A stretch of DNA of 64,000 nucleotides from Onchidella celtica (Eukaryota > Mollusca > Gastropoda > Systellommatophora > Onchidiidae), in contig OZ007569.1 in the NCBI GenBank assembly GCA_963931925.1, positions 25,584,524-25,648,523 on the forward strand, written 5' to 3'. Shown one piece after another: positions 10,240 to 22,397 of the stretch; position 1 is the stretch's first letter, and each line of letters begins with the position of its first letter. Under the pieces are notes generated by a model. It did not search any database, was not told the DNA's origin, and saw only the letters and a list, made by a program, of their open reading frames with translations. A program made the translations under genes and the position numbers.

Positions 10240-12079
10240 CAAATCAGTTTCAGTAACGAACTCCTACGCGAAGGTCAAAGTCTAAGTTGAAAAATGTAGA
10301 CAACCTACTTTTATTCCTTGCTATCAAGGCACAATTTAAAGTTTTCATCATGTGAATTACTTCTTTCAGACAAAGACCTTATGTGACTGCAACACTAAGC
10401 ATTTTGAGTTTCAGTAACGAACTCCCCCACGTCACCCAAAATGTACGACTCTGATCGTGCCATCCAAGTTTTAGGTCTCGGTGTTCAAATGTAATCAAAA
10501 TTTTATTGCATTCAATTTTACGAACATCAGTGCAACTGATATCAATGTGTGCTTTCAGATCCGGACTGCCCTACGTTATTGCAACATTAAGCATTTCGAG
10601 TTTCACTAACAAACGCCCATGCGAAGATCAAAGCCTACCGAAAGCTGTAATCGTACTTTTATTTCTTGCTCAACAGCACCAAAACAAGTTTTAATAATGT
10701 GAATTAGTTGAAACCCAATGACAACAAAAGAAAAGCCTTCTTTCAGATCGGCAACGGCCGTGTGTTACTGCAACACCAAACATTTGGATTTTCAGTAACG
10801 AACTACCATGTGGAGTTCAAAGCCTACATTGAGAAAAAAAAATGTAAACGCACTTTTATTCCACACTACCAGGTCACAATTTATAGTATTCATAATATGA
10901 ATTACCAGAAACCAGCTGATTATAAAACATAGGCCTTCTTTCAAATCGGCAAAGGCAGTATGTGACTGCAACACTAAGCATTTCGAGTTTCCGTAACGAA
11001 CTCTCCCGCGTGACACTCAAAATGTATGACTTTGATCGTGTCATCTAAGTTTTGGGTCGTCAAGTTCAAATGTAAAAATTGTATTGCATGCAAGTTTACT
11101 AACATCAGTGCAACTGATAAATATGTGTTCTTTCAGATCCGGGCTGCCGTACGTTAATGCAACACTGAGCATTTCGAGTTTCAATAACGAACGCCCACGT
11201 GAAGCTCAAAGCCTATTGAAAATGTGGTCGTAGTTTTATTTCTTGCTACACGGCACCAAATCAAGTTCTGTAAATGTGAACTATTTAAACCAAATGACAA
11301 CAAAAGAAAAACTTTCGTTGAGATCGGCGTATGCCATTGAAACACAAAACATTTCGGGTTTACGTTACGAACATCCATTGATGTTATCATCCAATTTAGA
11401 CTTATGATCACATCATTGTAGGAAATTTGTATTCATTATGTGTGACGGACACAAGTGACACATTACGAATTTAATGTACAACAGGCTACCGTTTATTGAT
11501 TTTTTTCCCCCCTCAGTATGCAGTGCGTTATTAAACACCATGCAATATGTGTTGCCGTAACGAACTCCAGATGTAGCTACCGGGAAATAATTCAGTCATG
11601 TTCAGTATCGGGGCATTGGATGGGGTGATTTACAATAATGAGAAAGATATCCGCTGAGCGAAAGTCGCCTTTTAAATGCAAGAAATAAAAAAAATCTTTT
11701 TACAGCACGGCGTTCGTCACGTCAACACAACGCCATGTAGGGTTTCAATAACGCACGCACTAGTGTAGCAATCTTCCCCGACTCGTCGCGCTGATCATTT
11801 GGCATGTTGCCAAGAAGTGTTTACACGGACTATACCTTTATTATGTTTAAGGCCAAAGCGCCTGATTTCCATTTCGCAAGTTTTACACACATTTGAGAGT
11901 CTGTTCGTTATTAAACACGAGGGCAATTATGAAAAGAAACGCTGTTTTGACCTTAAATAATGCGTACACCATGCATTTCTGGTTTTTTAGCGCACATCTG
12001 ATTCTCGCTGGATCCCACAGTCCAATAAATTCATTCAATATTGAAATTGCACATACTTCAGTAAGGAAGTGGGTGTACG
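10240..12079. repeat. Degenerate ~190-bp satellite array
   Basis: A motif with CTTTCAGATC(C/G)G, then a tract about a GTAACGAAC core, then a CTTTTATT tract recurs at 10373, 10552, 10740, 10938, 11130 and 11312 (spacings 179, 188, 198, 192, 182 bp). Weaker echoes of the TTA-TTAAACAC and GTAACGAACTCC pieces continue to about 12075. Units differ by many substitutions, so the array is old. A shorter homologous array lies at 40932-42240. No coding potential is seen. Confidence 0.75.
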
Positions 12080-13034
12080 TTATTTGAGTGATAATCAACA
12101 CCAAACTTACCCATCGTCTTGTTGCCGTTCTGCTCCATATCCGTTGATAGTGTTGAGTCACCTTTGAGATCACCTAATCAGCTCTTGAAAATTCACCCGC
12201 GGACCTATCGCGACCGCATGCTTCGAGCCGAACGGCCACTTACCAGCAGCGTACGTTACCGGTTATAAACACGATGACGGGTCTGCCGACTACCTGGCTC
12301 TGTAGGACAAAGACGGGCCACGTGCGTGATTCCGTTCTTTGTGTGAAGACAAAGGGGCTATTATGCAATAAAAATCACGCCGCTATTTAAAAGTCCAGCG
12401 GTCAGAAATTCACGTTTCCAGCAGAAAGCATCATGTTGACGAAAGTTAACACCAAAAGTAACTTACGAAGGGCGATCTTTTGACCCCGCCATACACACTC
12501 CTTGCCGAGAGAAGAGGCTAGCGCGCCATACACACATTTAGACTGTTATATCAGGATTGCTGTAGCCTGTTTACATTAAGTGTCAAGGTCTCCAGTTTTA
12601 CGGAATATAGCTTTGATCACAACATCCCTAAAAATGTCACACTTTTTGTTACAAAATCCCGATCCATCCACCCACATTACATTTCAAAAGAATAATTATA
12701 CATAGCTTTTAGTAGACACAGAGGATGTGAATGGAAAGATACACCATTTGTGCATCATTTTTACCATTTTCTGTTGACAAACAAGTATTCTGTAGGAAAA
12801 CAGACGAGGGACAAATAGATTGGTATGGTGAAAACACCAGTGTACAGCAAATCAGATTTTGACCCATATATTAATTATATTACGAAACAAACATGCAAAA
12901 ATACAGATGTTACATGGCAATGAACATTGTTGTTTACTTCAAGCATACTTTTAATTATAGCCATCGTCTTCCTTATCCCAATTGCCACCTTCCTGCCAAA
13001 TTTAAGGCCTGAAGAGTGTATAGTTTGGTCAGTT

Positions 13035-13130
13035 CATCATCATCATTGCCTTTCTCACCCTGGATCAGGGTATAGGCCACCAACAAACACTTTCCATCCC
13101 TCTCTATCATGGGCCAGCCTCTTCACATTA
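13035..13130 (-). mobile_element. 3'-terminal fragment of the RTE-like LINE (copy 2)
   Basis: Duplicate of the fragment at 956-1051, carried by the 12,079-bp tandem duplication. Confidence 0.7.
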
Positions 13131-14444
13131 CTCTACTAACCAATACATCTCAAGCACTTAGACAATGTACTAATTATAACAACACTGTGCTAATTATAAC
13201 AACACTGCTAACTTTAACTCATTATCGAGCGTGATAGGGCATAGCAGCAAATGTTTTTATACCGATCAACTACAAACTAAACCACGTGGACAGCAGTAGC
13301 GTGGTCATCGCGCATCGGCCAGGGTCAGTGTGACCCAGATATGATTCCCCATGAGTAAGGTCACTGACCGACCGGCCTGCGGGCTTTACAGGTAGTGCGT
13401 GGGGTATAGGTTAATATACTTACTTTTTCTTTGGGTTTTGTCTTCTTAATTTTTGATATGTTTGAAGGTTTGTAAGTCCTGCTAGAGCTCCTGTTGATGT
13501 CCAGTTCAGTCATGTCTGTAATTAAAATACATGTAATTGTACAACCAATTACTAGTTACTCAGACCGATTCCATTGCAATCAAATCTGTCCTCAATAACT
13601 GAAATTCCCCCAAATGTGAAATATTCTTGTGAAAAGAGCTTAAATTCAGCTAGGCAAAATAATTAGCAAAATCTACATAAAAGATTGAAGAAATGTCTGA
13701 TAGATTAATGCAAACACCTTAATCTGCTCCTTAAAATATAAGATAAAATGTTTCACATTTGACAAAGTTTATTTCGCAAAAAAGAGAAGTTTCTTGATGA
13801 AAAATGGTGATTCAATGCTGGTGTGAGTGACCTGAAATGCACGGTAAAAAAGTCTGTCGTCACAGGACGGAGATTTGGTGAATGTTCTTATAATACAAGT
13901 AATACACCCTAACAGTAATAGCAGAAAGACTTGGTTGCCTTTTGTCACCTGCACCAAGCTGAATATAATTGTTTGATGGATATATGCAAAAGACAAACTG
14001 AAATAATTATGAAATAAATCAGCTTGTCTTTGACTGTCAAATCACAGTGTATTCTAAGACTAACACCAATAGTGAAATTATTCACTGCTGTGCATTTCAA
14101 ATTTTAGGTGAAATCAAAGGATTAGGGAGTTTTACAATAATATTATAATAAGCAACATTTTATACTCGCATGGACATCCACATTAAATCACATTATTATT
14201 ATTATATTATTATGCATGTTCCCATGTATAATGTAACAATACTTCATCACAGCATGACTTAGGCAACCAACCCCCTCCCCACCCTCAATTATTAAATTGT
14301 TATTACCTTAAAGCGTGTTACCTTATCTCATGAATCCCACAAACTCTGTCTCGGTAGGGAAGTGGTGTAGCCTTTATACCAGAAATTTGTGCCAGGTATT
14401 GGCTGCCAAGTTGACTAATGTACGCCACAATACTCCCCCTCTAG

Positions 14445-14987
14445 TTATGGAATAACGTAATCTTGCAGGAGTCGTTTGGGAAAGCGGACTTGTCGTCCTC
14501 GCTGTGTGACGTTTTGCTGCTGTTGAATGTTTTTGTCGGTACATATTGTACTTGATGCTGGTTGTTGTGGGTGGCCACTAGCGTGCGTGAAACGTTTGGT
14601 TTCCGCTAGGGGTTGCTGTCGCTCTGTGTAAGCGGCTTTGAGTCGGTCAATGGAAACGAACTCAGCGCGTCCATTTCGAGAAAGTTTATAACATTTCTTA
14701 TTTCTCGATAGTACGAGAAACGGACCGTCGTAGGTGGGTTGAAGAGGTTTTCTTACAGCGTCGTGCCTTACGTAGACATGTGTTGCTTGCGGCAGGCTGT
14801 AGTCAATATGACTGTTGCGCTGTTGTACTCTAGTGGGGGTGGCAGTGATGCGGTTCATGTGTTGTCGCAGTCTGCTAACATATGATGTTGGGTCTTCAAC
14901 TGGTTCTGGAGATGTCTGAACGAAATCTCCGGGGACTCTCAGTGTAGAACCATAAACCAACTCTGCTGCAGAACATTGTAGGTCTTC
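14445..14987 (-). pseudogene. Ty3/gypsy integrase C-terminal part, copy 2
   Basis: Identical to 2366-2908; same frame as the fusion beyond the TAG, followed by polypurine tract and right LTR. Confidence 0.85.
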
Positions 14988-16751
14988 CTATAGGGTGGTT
15001 CGGATTCCAAGTAGGACGAGTGGGAGAGTTTCGGTCCATTTGTCAGTTTCATGGCACTTGAGTGCTCCTTTGCTATTACTTCTTTGGGTTCCATCTACTT
15101 TTTCTAGAGATGTAATATTTACCTTGCCAGTATCTGGTGTGCTTTCTCCATTACATGCTATAGCAGTGTTGCTGCCATGTCCAGGTGATGGCTTCCCTGT
15201 GGGATCTTTGTCATCAGAATTGTCATCACTAGCCATCCGACTCTCTCCTTGTTGTGCACATCTCGTGGGAGCTGCATTCTTCCTTCTGTTTCCCCCTCTC
15301 ATTCCACCTTCATTCTTCAGACTCGTTTCATCAGCTTCCACCTCCTCATCTCTTTTATCTTCTTTGTCATCCGCCACAGCATCTAGATCTATCTCCAGCT
15401 TCATCTCTCCATCATACTTTTTAGTTAGATCACAGGGCTCTTCTTCTGAGCTGTTAGCTGAGGATATTTTGCTCAGATCAGTAGGTAGTTCCTCGTCTAG
15501 TTTAACCCTTTTCTCTGGGGGTGGCAGGAACGGAAACTGGGCAGACATCTCAATGAAGAAGCTGGAGTCTGGCCTTATAATACGTGGTGTATCCAGAATT
15601 GGAAGAACTTGTGTGGGGATGGCTTGGGCATTGGTGGGGTTTGTGATGGACATCGTAGGGGTGGACGAGGCTACAGGAGTCACAGAACCATTGCTGGATG
15701 AGAGGTCCAATTCCTCAGATACATCATGTTCATCTTTCCTCTTCTGAGGCATGTGAAGTTTGGGATTGGGGTTGGCACTATGCCTGTTCCTGCTTCTCCT
15801 TGAGCTGAACATCATATTACAACCTTCCACTGTGCATTTGTGCATCTCCTTGAGGTGGACAGCGCTGTAATGGATCTTGAGAGCACCTTTATCACAGAAT
15901 GTTTTATTACAAGCCGTGCACAGCACTCTCTTTTTACCATTAGGTCCTACAAAAGTGCTGCCGAAATTTGCTGAGGGTGTCCACTGGCGTTTGATGGGGT
16001 TGGTTGACTTTCGCATATGCTGTTTATTCTTCTTTTCTCCATCTGATGGTGAGTCAGGGTTATCTTTATTGGAGTAGTCCAGAACTTCTCCATCTTCCTC
16101 AGATCCTGATGCATATTGATCACCACCATCCACTTCATCCAATCCTTGAGGTTGGTGTTGCTGTGGCTGTAGGACCTGATGTGACGGTGATGTTGTGACT
16201 GAGGAGACCACGGTAGGTGTGGTGCTCAGGTTCTTTGGGCTGTCACATAGGGGAGATCGGCGGGCTGCTGACTTGTCCAAACTCCCAGGACTAAGGCTGA
16301 TGGCAGGACTTGCTTGTTCTTTACGGGCATCAAATGGCTGCATAACCTGTAGGCGATTGAGGGGTGGGGTAGCCAGTGGGGTAGTAGAAGTGGTTGGGGT
16401 CTGGGGCAGGGTTACAGTTCTTGCATCTCTGCTGGGGCTGTAGGTGGGTGAGATGAGGGGAGAGGTTATCATCCGATTGCCTGGTGGGATGAAAGGAACA
16501 GCTCTGGTCCCAAACAGCTGACGTGTTGATTCATAAGATTTGATATAATTTTGCATAGACAAGTTACTGCGCTCGATGAACTTCTTGATATCCGATTCTG
16601 CCCGTGAGGTTTGTTTGACCAAAACTTCATGTCGATCTTTGGTATCCTGGAGTCTAATCTCCTGAGCTATGGCTTTGGTTTCTCCGAACCGCAAGAACTG
16701 CTGCAGCACGACCATCTCTTCCTCTCGAGTGGCCACACACCATTTGTCCAA
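14988..16751 (-). CDS. Basonuclin-like/integrase fusion, copy 2
   Basis: Translates identically to 2909-4672: basonuclin N-terminal block, paired C2H2 finger, PTDLS motif, then integrase from about residue 560, ending at the same TAG. Confidence 0.85.
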   Translation of the reverse strand: MDKWCVATREEEMVVLQQFLRFGETKAIAQEIRLQDTKDRHEVLVKQTSRAESDIKKFIERSNLSMQNYIKSYESTRQLFGTRAVPFIPPGNRMITSPLISPTYSPSRDARTVTLPQTPTTSTTPLATPPLNRLQVMQPFDARKEQASPAISLSPGSLDKSAARRSPLCDSPKNLSTTPTVVSSVTTSPSHQVLQPQQHQPQGLDEVDGGDQYASGSEEDGEVLDYSNKDNPDSPSDGEKKNKQHMRKSTNPIKRQWTPSANFGSTFVGPNGKKRVLCTACNKTFCDKGALKIHYSAVHLKEMHKCTVEGCNMMFSSRRSRNRHSANPNPKLHMPQKRKDEHDVSEELDLSSSNGSVTPVASSTPTMSITNPTNAQAIPTQVLPILDTPRIIRPDSSFFIEMSAQFPFLPPPEKRVKLDEELPTDLSKISSANSSEEEPCDLTKKYDGEMKLEIDLDAVADDKEDKRDEEVEADETSLKNEGGMRGGNRRKNAAPTRCAQQGESRMASDDNSDDKDPTGKPSPGHGSNTAIACNGESTPDTGKVNITSLEKVDGTQRSNSKGALKCHETDKWTETLPLVLLGIRTTL

Positions 16752-19624
16752 GACACGCCCAGAGCTATCCTTATCTCATGAATCCCACAAACTCTGTCTC
16801 GGTAGGGAAGTGGTGTAGCCTTTATACCATAAATTTGTGCCAGGTATTGGCTGCCAAGTTGACTAATGTACGCCACAACCTGTTTCATCTGAATTTGAGT
16901 CTGAGAATAGAGATGGTGACCGTGGTTTCCCCTTGCCTGAATTTTCTAGAGAGGACTCAGATATAGCAGACAAACCAAGGTCTTTTGTCATATTCCTGAA
17001 GGGGGGTGGGGGGGGCAGATTCATCAGCTTGTAGTGAACGATAAGTATCTCTTGGTGGGGTGATGTTCCTTGGTGCTTTGGATTTCTTCAGCTGTTTTAG
17101 TTCATCAGTTTTACCGGGGGGGGGGGGGGGGGGGGGGGGGGTTTTCGCAGTTGAATATTGGAGAAGTGATAGAGTCAAAACCAAAAACAAGAATCCTCCA
17201 TTTTCTGTGGAGATTCTTTGGTAAATTCCTCTGTCTTTTGCAGCAAAGCGGTCTGTAGCGGAATTGGGCTTAATATATATGTACTTTTCTTGTTTACGAA
17301 ATATGAACCAAAAGCTGAAGTAAATTTCCCTTGTTCTTTCTTAATATTCTGCAGATTTCTCTTCCTCTTTTTACCATTCGTCGGTTCAAAGTCATCCATT
17401 TCAGGTGATGAATCTACTAGGTCTGAATTTTGGCGACTTTTCTTTGATACTGGAGACAATCCAATCCCAGAGTCTCCTTGAGAGCTATAACTATAAGAAA
17501 GATGAGTGGATATGCCAGGAAGACGCTCAGGTTGTAAGCTGCGTTTTCTTGCAGATCTACGAAACTGAGGGGTAACAAAACTCTTGTGGAGTTGTGCTGT
17601 CATAAGGTTTGAGTGGGAGGATGGGAGTCACCTCTGGAGTTACAGATAGTGAGTCTGGTGTGCTGAGGTCTTGTTGTTTTGGCTTTGAAACTCTTTCATT
17701 GAGAAGGACTGGGGTACTTGCAAGATTGTCTTTCCCCTTTCCTGTCTTTGAGTGACATGCTGCTTTAGGGTGCCTTTTTGCTTGTTTCGATCTGCTTCTT
17801 TTCTTTGGAGCTGAGCCAGATTTCTTGCCAGTCTTTTGCCTGACATCTGGCACATCTTCAATCATGTCAATTTCATAGGGATCACTGCAATTTTGCTCAG
17901 GGCTTGTGTTGGCTGTGACTGATTCTTCATCTGCATCATAAGCAGAATCTGCCTGGAAAAGAGAGATTGGACTTTGAATGAATAGCTTTTGAACAAGTAC
18001 AGCTTGCATGTGCCCCACCAATTTCAAAGTAATCTGTTATCATGGCTGGCTTCCTTAATTCCTTACTTCTGACAATTTATTTAGCAAAGCACCACTTTTG
18101 ACGGAAAACATTTTAAGTTAATTCTTTGGCAATGGCATAGTGTGCGCATGTTTTCTTTAAAGATCGTTAAGACTTTTCCATCAATGACTGTTTTCGATTA
18201 AAATCAGGGTTATTAAAAGACTATTAAAAATTAAATGTCAATAGATTCCTACCAAACCACTGTCCATTTGTTTTGGAGTAATGGATCTCTTCTGACTCTG
18301 AATCTGAAAGGAACAAAGAAGTAAAAATTGTACATACTTGCAAATACATAATTTCACATTACATGAAAAAGATATCAAACATGCTTACTCTGAAGAAACC
18401 GAAACAGACTGAAAAATAACAAGGTGTTTTCTTTTAAAATTTATATGTCAAACGACCAACAAACCCTATAATCATACGCTCTTTACTTCAGATTTCTTTC
18501 TGGACTTTCACACTTCCCACAATTCATAGAAAATTCCAGCAGACAATTTCAGTCAAATTTCATTAAATTGCATAGTGCCAAAAGTTCTGCGTTGAAAATA
18601 GGAAATGTTGAATGAGACTTCATTCGACCTGCTGATGATACTTGGTGCCGTGAAAAATTCTACGTACCCTAATTCTTTCAGACAGACGTCTTGGTAATTG
18701 ATCTTGATTGTCAGATTCACTGGACCGGTTACCTATAGACATAATGATGAATGACATTAATTAAACAACATTGTAATAGAAACAATCTATATTTTTCTAA
18801 TGACTGTACTGACCTTACTGTATTGTATCTAAATAGCACGGCAGTCCCATAAGAGTCATTAAAACAAGAATTTTTTGTGTGCCTATCACCGATATATCGG
18901 TTCATCAGCTGGTCACCCATGTGCCAATTGCCGATGTATCGGTGTACAAAAGAATGCTAGGCTATTTTGTTTTTGGGATGAAAGAAAGTCAACTTTCTAT
19001 TAATATAGATGATGCTGTAGTTAGTTTTCTTTCATCTCCCCCCTTTTCCTGTATTGGCAAGCTTGGAAAAATTCATGGCACACAAAGAGTTCATCAGAAT
19101 CAGACTATTATATGACACTAGATGACCAACCGGGCCTTGCCCAGAATAAACAATAATGTGCTCCCCCCCTCCCCCCTCTCTCATATAATAAAAGTAATAA
19201 ACCACAGTCTTGCTTCAGAACTCATGCGCACCACACAACAATACGCACCAAACTGAACGCTTGATACGGGTTACGGTACTATATATGGGTCAGAATCTGA
19301 TTTGCTGTACACTTTTTGTGACACAATGATGAATTTTAAAAATTGATATCCATGCTTGAAAACCAATACATCTCATTCTGTAAACAATTGTCTTTCATAC
19401 TCTGTAGCTGCCTTTTAGCATTCCCTTTGGGTTTCAACAATATCACTCATTCTTGATTGACAGGATGTATGTTACATAAACACCGTCACAACACAAAAAA
19501 CAACTCAAGCACTTGTAATTAGAAGGCCAGGAAACTAATTAAGCAAGTTCATTTCATACTGTCAGAAGAACAATCTTGTGAGTCAATAATCATTTGTGAC
19601 ATTCAAAATGCCTCTCAGATTTGC

Positions 19625-21679
19625 GATCGATTACTCCTGAAACCAGCTTGCTCCTCCCGAAGTTTTGGGTCTGTTGCATTCTGTATTCGCTTGAGAATAA
19701 TCCGATTGAAAACCTTTCCTGGGATGGAGAGAAGTGTGATTCCTCTGTAGTTACTACAATTGCTGAGGTCCCCTTTTTTTGGAAGCTTCACGAGGTGTCC
19801 TTCCTTCCAGTCCTTTGGAAACTTGCCTCCGATCCAAATCCTCCAGAATAGTGAGTGCAGACCCTCTGCAGCCCCAGCAGCATCTGCCTTCAGCGCCTCT
19901 GGTGGGATCTGATCTGGTCCAGCTGCCTTGCCCCGATTTAACTGCTTTATGGCATCATTAATCTCTGCTTTAGTCGGAGGGGCGCAACTGATCGGTAAAT
20001 CATTTCCTGCGGGTAGAATGTCGGGTGGGTTGCTTGGTGGAGGTCTGTTCAAGAGGCTGTTAAAATGTTCTATCCATCTTTTTGCCTGAGCTTCCTTTCC
20101 AAAAATAGCCTTCCTGTTGTAATCCTTGACAGGAACTTCAGGTTTTCCATATTTTCCAGTAAGAGTCTTTGTAGTCTGGTAGAGGATCCTCATGTGTCCT
20201 CCTGTTGCTGCCTTCTCTGCTAACATTCCTATGAACTCCTCTTTGTCTTTTTTAATTGATTTTTTGACCTCTTTAGCTGATGCTCGGTACTCTTCCTGGT
20301 TACCAACTCTTGAGCTTCTTGTACGACTTGCATTTACCTGTTCTTTTAGGTCTCTTCTTATCCTTATCAAGTCCAGTGATTTTTGACTGATCCATTCCTT
20401 GTGTTCCACTTTCTTTTCCCCAAGAACATCCCGACATGTCGATGTAAATACTCCTTTTACCTTAGCCCAGTGAGTCTCCAAATCTACTGTTTCTTCGAGG
20501 TCAACAAGAGGTTTGAATCTATTCCTCAGTGTCAGCTGGAACTCTTCCTTCTTGTCTCCATCCAGAAGGCTCACTTGAAACTTTCTCCTCTTTGTTCCTG
20601 CTCTGGTACCTTGTTTCTTGAGGCGGAGTTTTGAGTCTTGCCAGCAGCATGTGATGGTCAGATCCAACATCAGCTCCTCTCTGCACTATGACATCCTCCA
20701 GTGAGCGTCTGAATCGTCGGGTGATGCAAAAGTGGTCAATCTGGTTTTCAGTTACCGTACTCCATCCGGTGAAATCCAAGTGGCCTTATGGATCCTCTTG
20801 TGTGGGAGTACTGAACCTCCAATCACATAGCTGTTAAATGCGCAGAAACTTGCAAACCGCTCTCCATTCTCATTCATTTGTCCCAAACCATTGCAGCCCA
20901 TAATGTCCTCATACCCTGCATTGGCGTCTCCCATTATAATCACATCTTTTCTTGGCAATGTGTCAACTATTTCCTGAAGCTGGTTGTAGAAATCGTCCTT
21001 GTCCTCATCGGTTGCTTCATTTGTTGGGGCGTATATCTGCACAATGTTCATGTTGATGTTCTTGTTCTTTGTAGTAAATGATGCCAATATAATTCTCCTT
21101 CCGTAGGGTTCCCATCCCCTCAGTGACCTTTGGGCGTGCTTGCTCAAGATGATCGCTACTCCTTCTGTGTGCTTTTTGTCCTCCCTTCCAGAATACAAAA
21201 TCTTTTCCCCAGAATTAAGTTGTTTCAGTCCGGACTGTATCCAGCGGGTCTCACCAACTCCAAGTATGTGCAGTCTGTATCGCCTCATCTCCATTGTAAC
21301 CTGGGCACTCTTTCCTGCTTCATACATGGAGCGGACATTCCACGATGTTTGATGAAGGAGCAGTCAGGCCAGTGGAGTCCTTTCGGCTTTGTCCATTGTC
21401 CTTCATTGAATCTACAGGTGCAGATGCTCCCCCTTCTCCCAAGATAAAAGACTGATTTAAAGTATTTGCTTGTGTTTCTGTAACTGGTTTATTTTTACAG
21501 GGTGGGTAGTTGGCCCACCGCCAACTGGCTCTTCTCGGGAGACCAGGACCTTTGCACCTTTAGTCGCCTCTTACGACACGCAGTATCACGTCAGATGTAT
21601 TCTTTGCTGTCCCTCTTCTGCAAGAGGGCCCCGCATCTGCACGGGCGGCCCAGGACTATTACTTTCAGTAAAAGTACTG
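19625..21679 (-). mobile_element. RTE-like LINE, 3'-truncated copy (copy 2)
   Basis: Duplicate of 7546-9600 with the same deletions and frameshifts (broken frame 19625-21327). The only difference noticed between the two units, T at 20491, falls inside it. Confidence 0.75.
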
Positions 21680-22201
21680 TGGTTTGAAAACCAAAGTTAA
21701 AACATCATTGTGGCCTGTAAAAAATCTCCTTTATCTCAGCTGCATATTCTGCAATCTCAACCTTTTCTCTGTGGCCTCTGACTAGCATGAACATCCTGCT
21801 ACTTTAAACTCTTTAGAAAAGTCACTGAGGATTTGAGATCTAAAAATAATGGTATATTTAAAACACTTAAACATTCGCAAATCAAAGCATGAACTGATAT
21901 TTTACCTGGGCTGAAGCTAAATTATCATTGGTGTGGTGTAATGAATGAAACTCATCAGCCATAGCCATGTTTGCAGATCTGCTTATTAACTGTGACTCAA
22001 TAACAATTCATTGCATTATTACTGCGGTAACATGTCTGAGATGAAATTATCATTTGATAATATCAAATATTTTACATAGATTGCATGCGTCTAAACAAAA
22101 AAGTTTCCCGTCCTTGCAGATCTAGATGTCCCAGCAACATGGAATGGCAATACATTATTACAGACATGAGTTTCCATAATATGTATAGCCTACTATTATA
22201 G

Positions 22202-22397
22202 GCTTGCTCCTCACGAAGTTTTGGGTCTGTTGCATTCTGTATTCGCTTGAGAATAATCCGATTGAAAACCTTTCCTGGGATGGAGAGAAGTGTGATTCCT
22301 CTGTAGTTACTACAATTGCTGAGGTCCCCTTTTTTTTGAAGCTTCACGAGGTGTCCTTCCTTCCAGTCCTTTGGAAACTTGCCTCCGATCCAAATCT
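22202..22397 (-). mobile_element. RTE-like LINE reverse-transcriptase fragment at duplication border
   Basis: 196 bp matching 36029-36224, encoding WIGGKFPKDWKEGHL to LREEQA of the reverse transcriptase. Neither LINE end is present and no target duplication flanks it. It begins at the last base shared by the two 12-kb copies, so it marks the breakpoint. It carries CTCACGAAG, as in the 34.8-kb element, not the CTCCCGAAG of the copies inside the unit. Confidence 0.8.

Larger units (their letters stand above)
14309..16877 (-). mobile_element. LTR retroelement with captured basonuclin segment, copy 2
   Basis: Duplicate of 2230-4798, with ACCT target duplications at 14305-14308 and 16878-16881. 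It is present because of the segmental duplication, not a second transposition. Confidence 0.85.
13424..21968 (-). pseudogene. Sororin-like multi-exon gene, copy 2, disrupted
   Basis: Same exons as copy 1 shifted by 12,079: 21906-21968 (uncertain), 18668-18732, 18253-18303, 16880-17952 and 13424-13515. Both frame changes and the retroelement at the splice donor are shared, so the damage predates the duplication. The satellite between the copies (10240-12079) lies on the 3' side of this gene, as in the third copy. Confidence 0.5.
12080..22200. repeat. Tandem segmental duplication, copy 2
   Basis: Near-identical repeat of 1-10121 in the same orientation. It ends at 22200, where the sequence passes directly into a fragment of RTE-like LINE reverse transcriptase (22202-22397) instead of the unique/satellite sequence that follows copy 1. 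Copy 2 therefore has a different right neighbour from copy 1. Confidence 0.95.
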
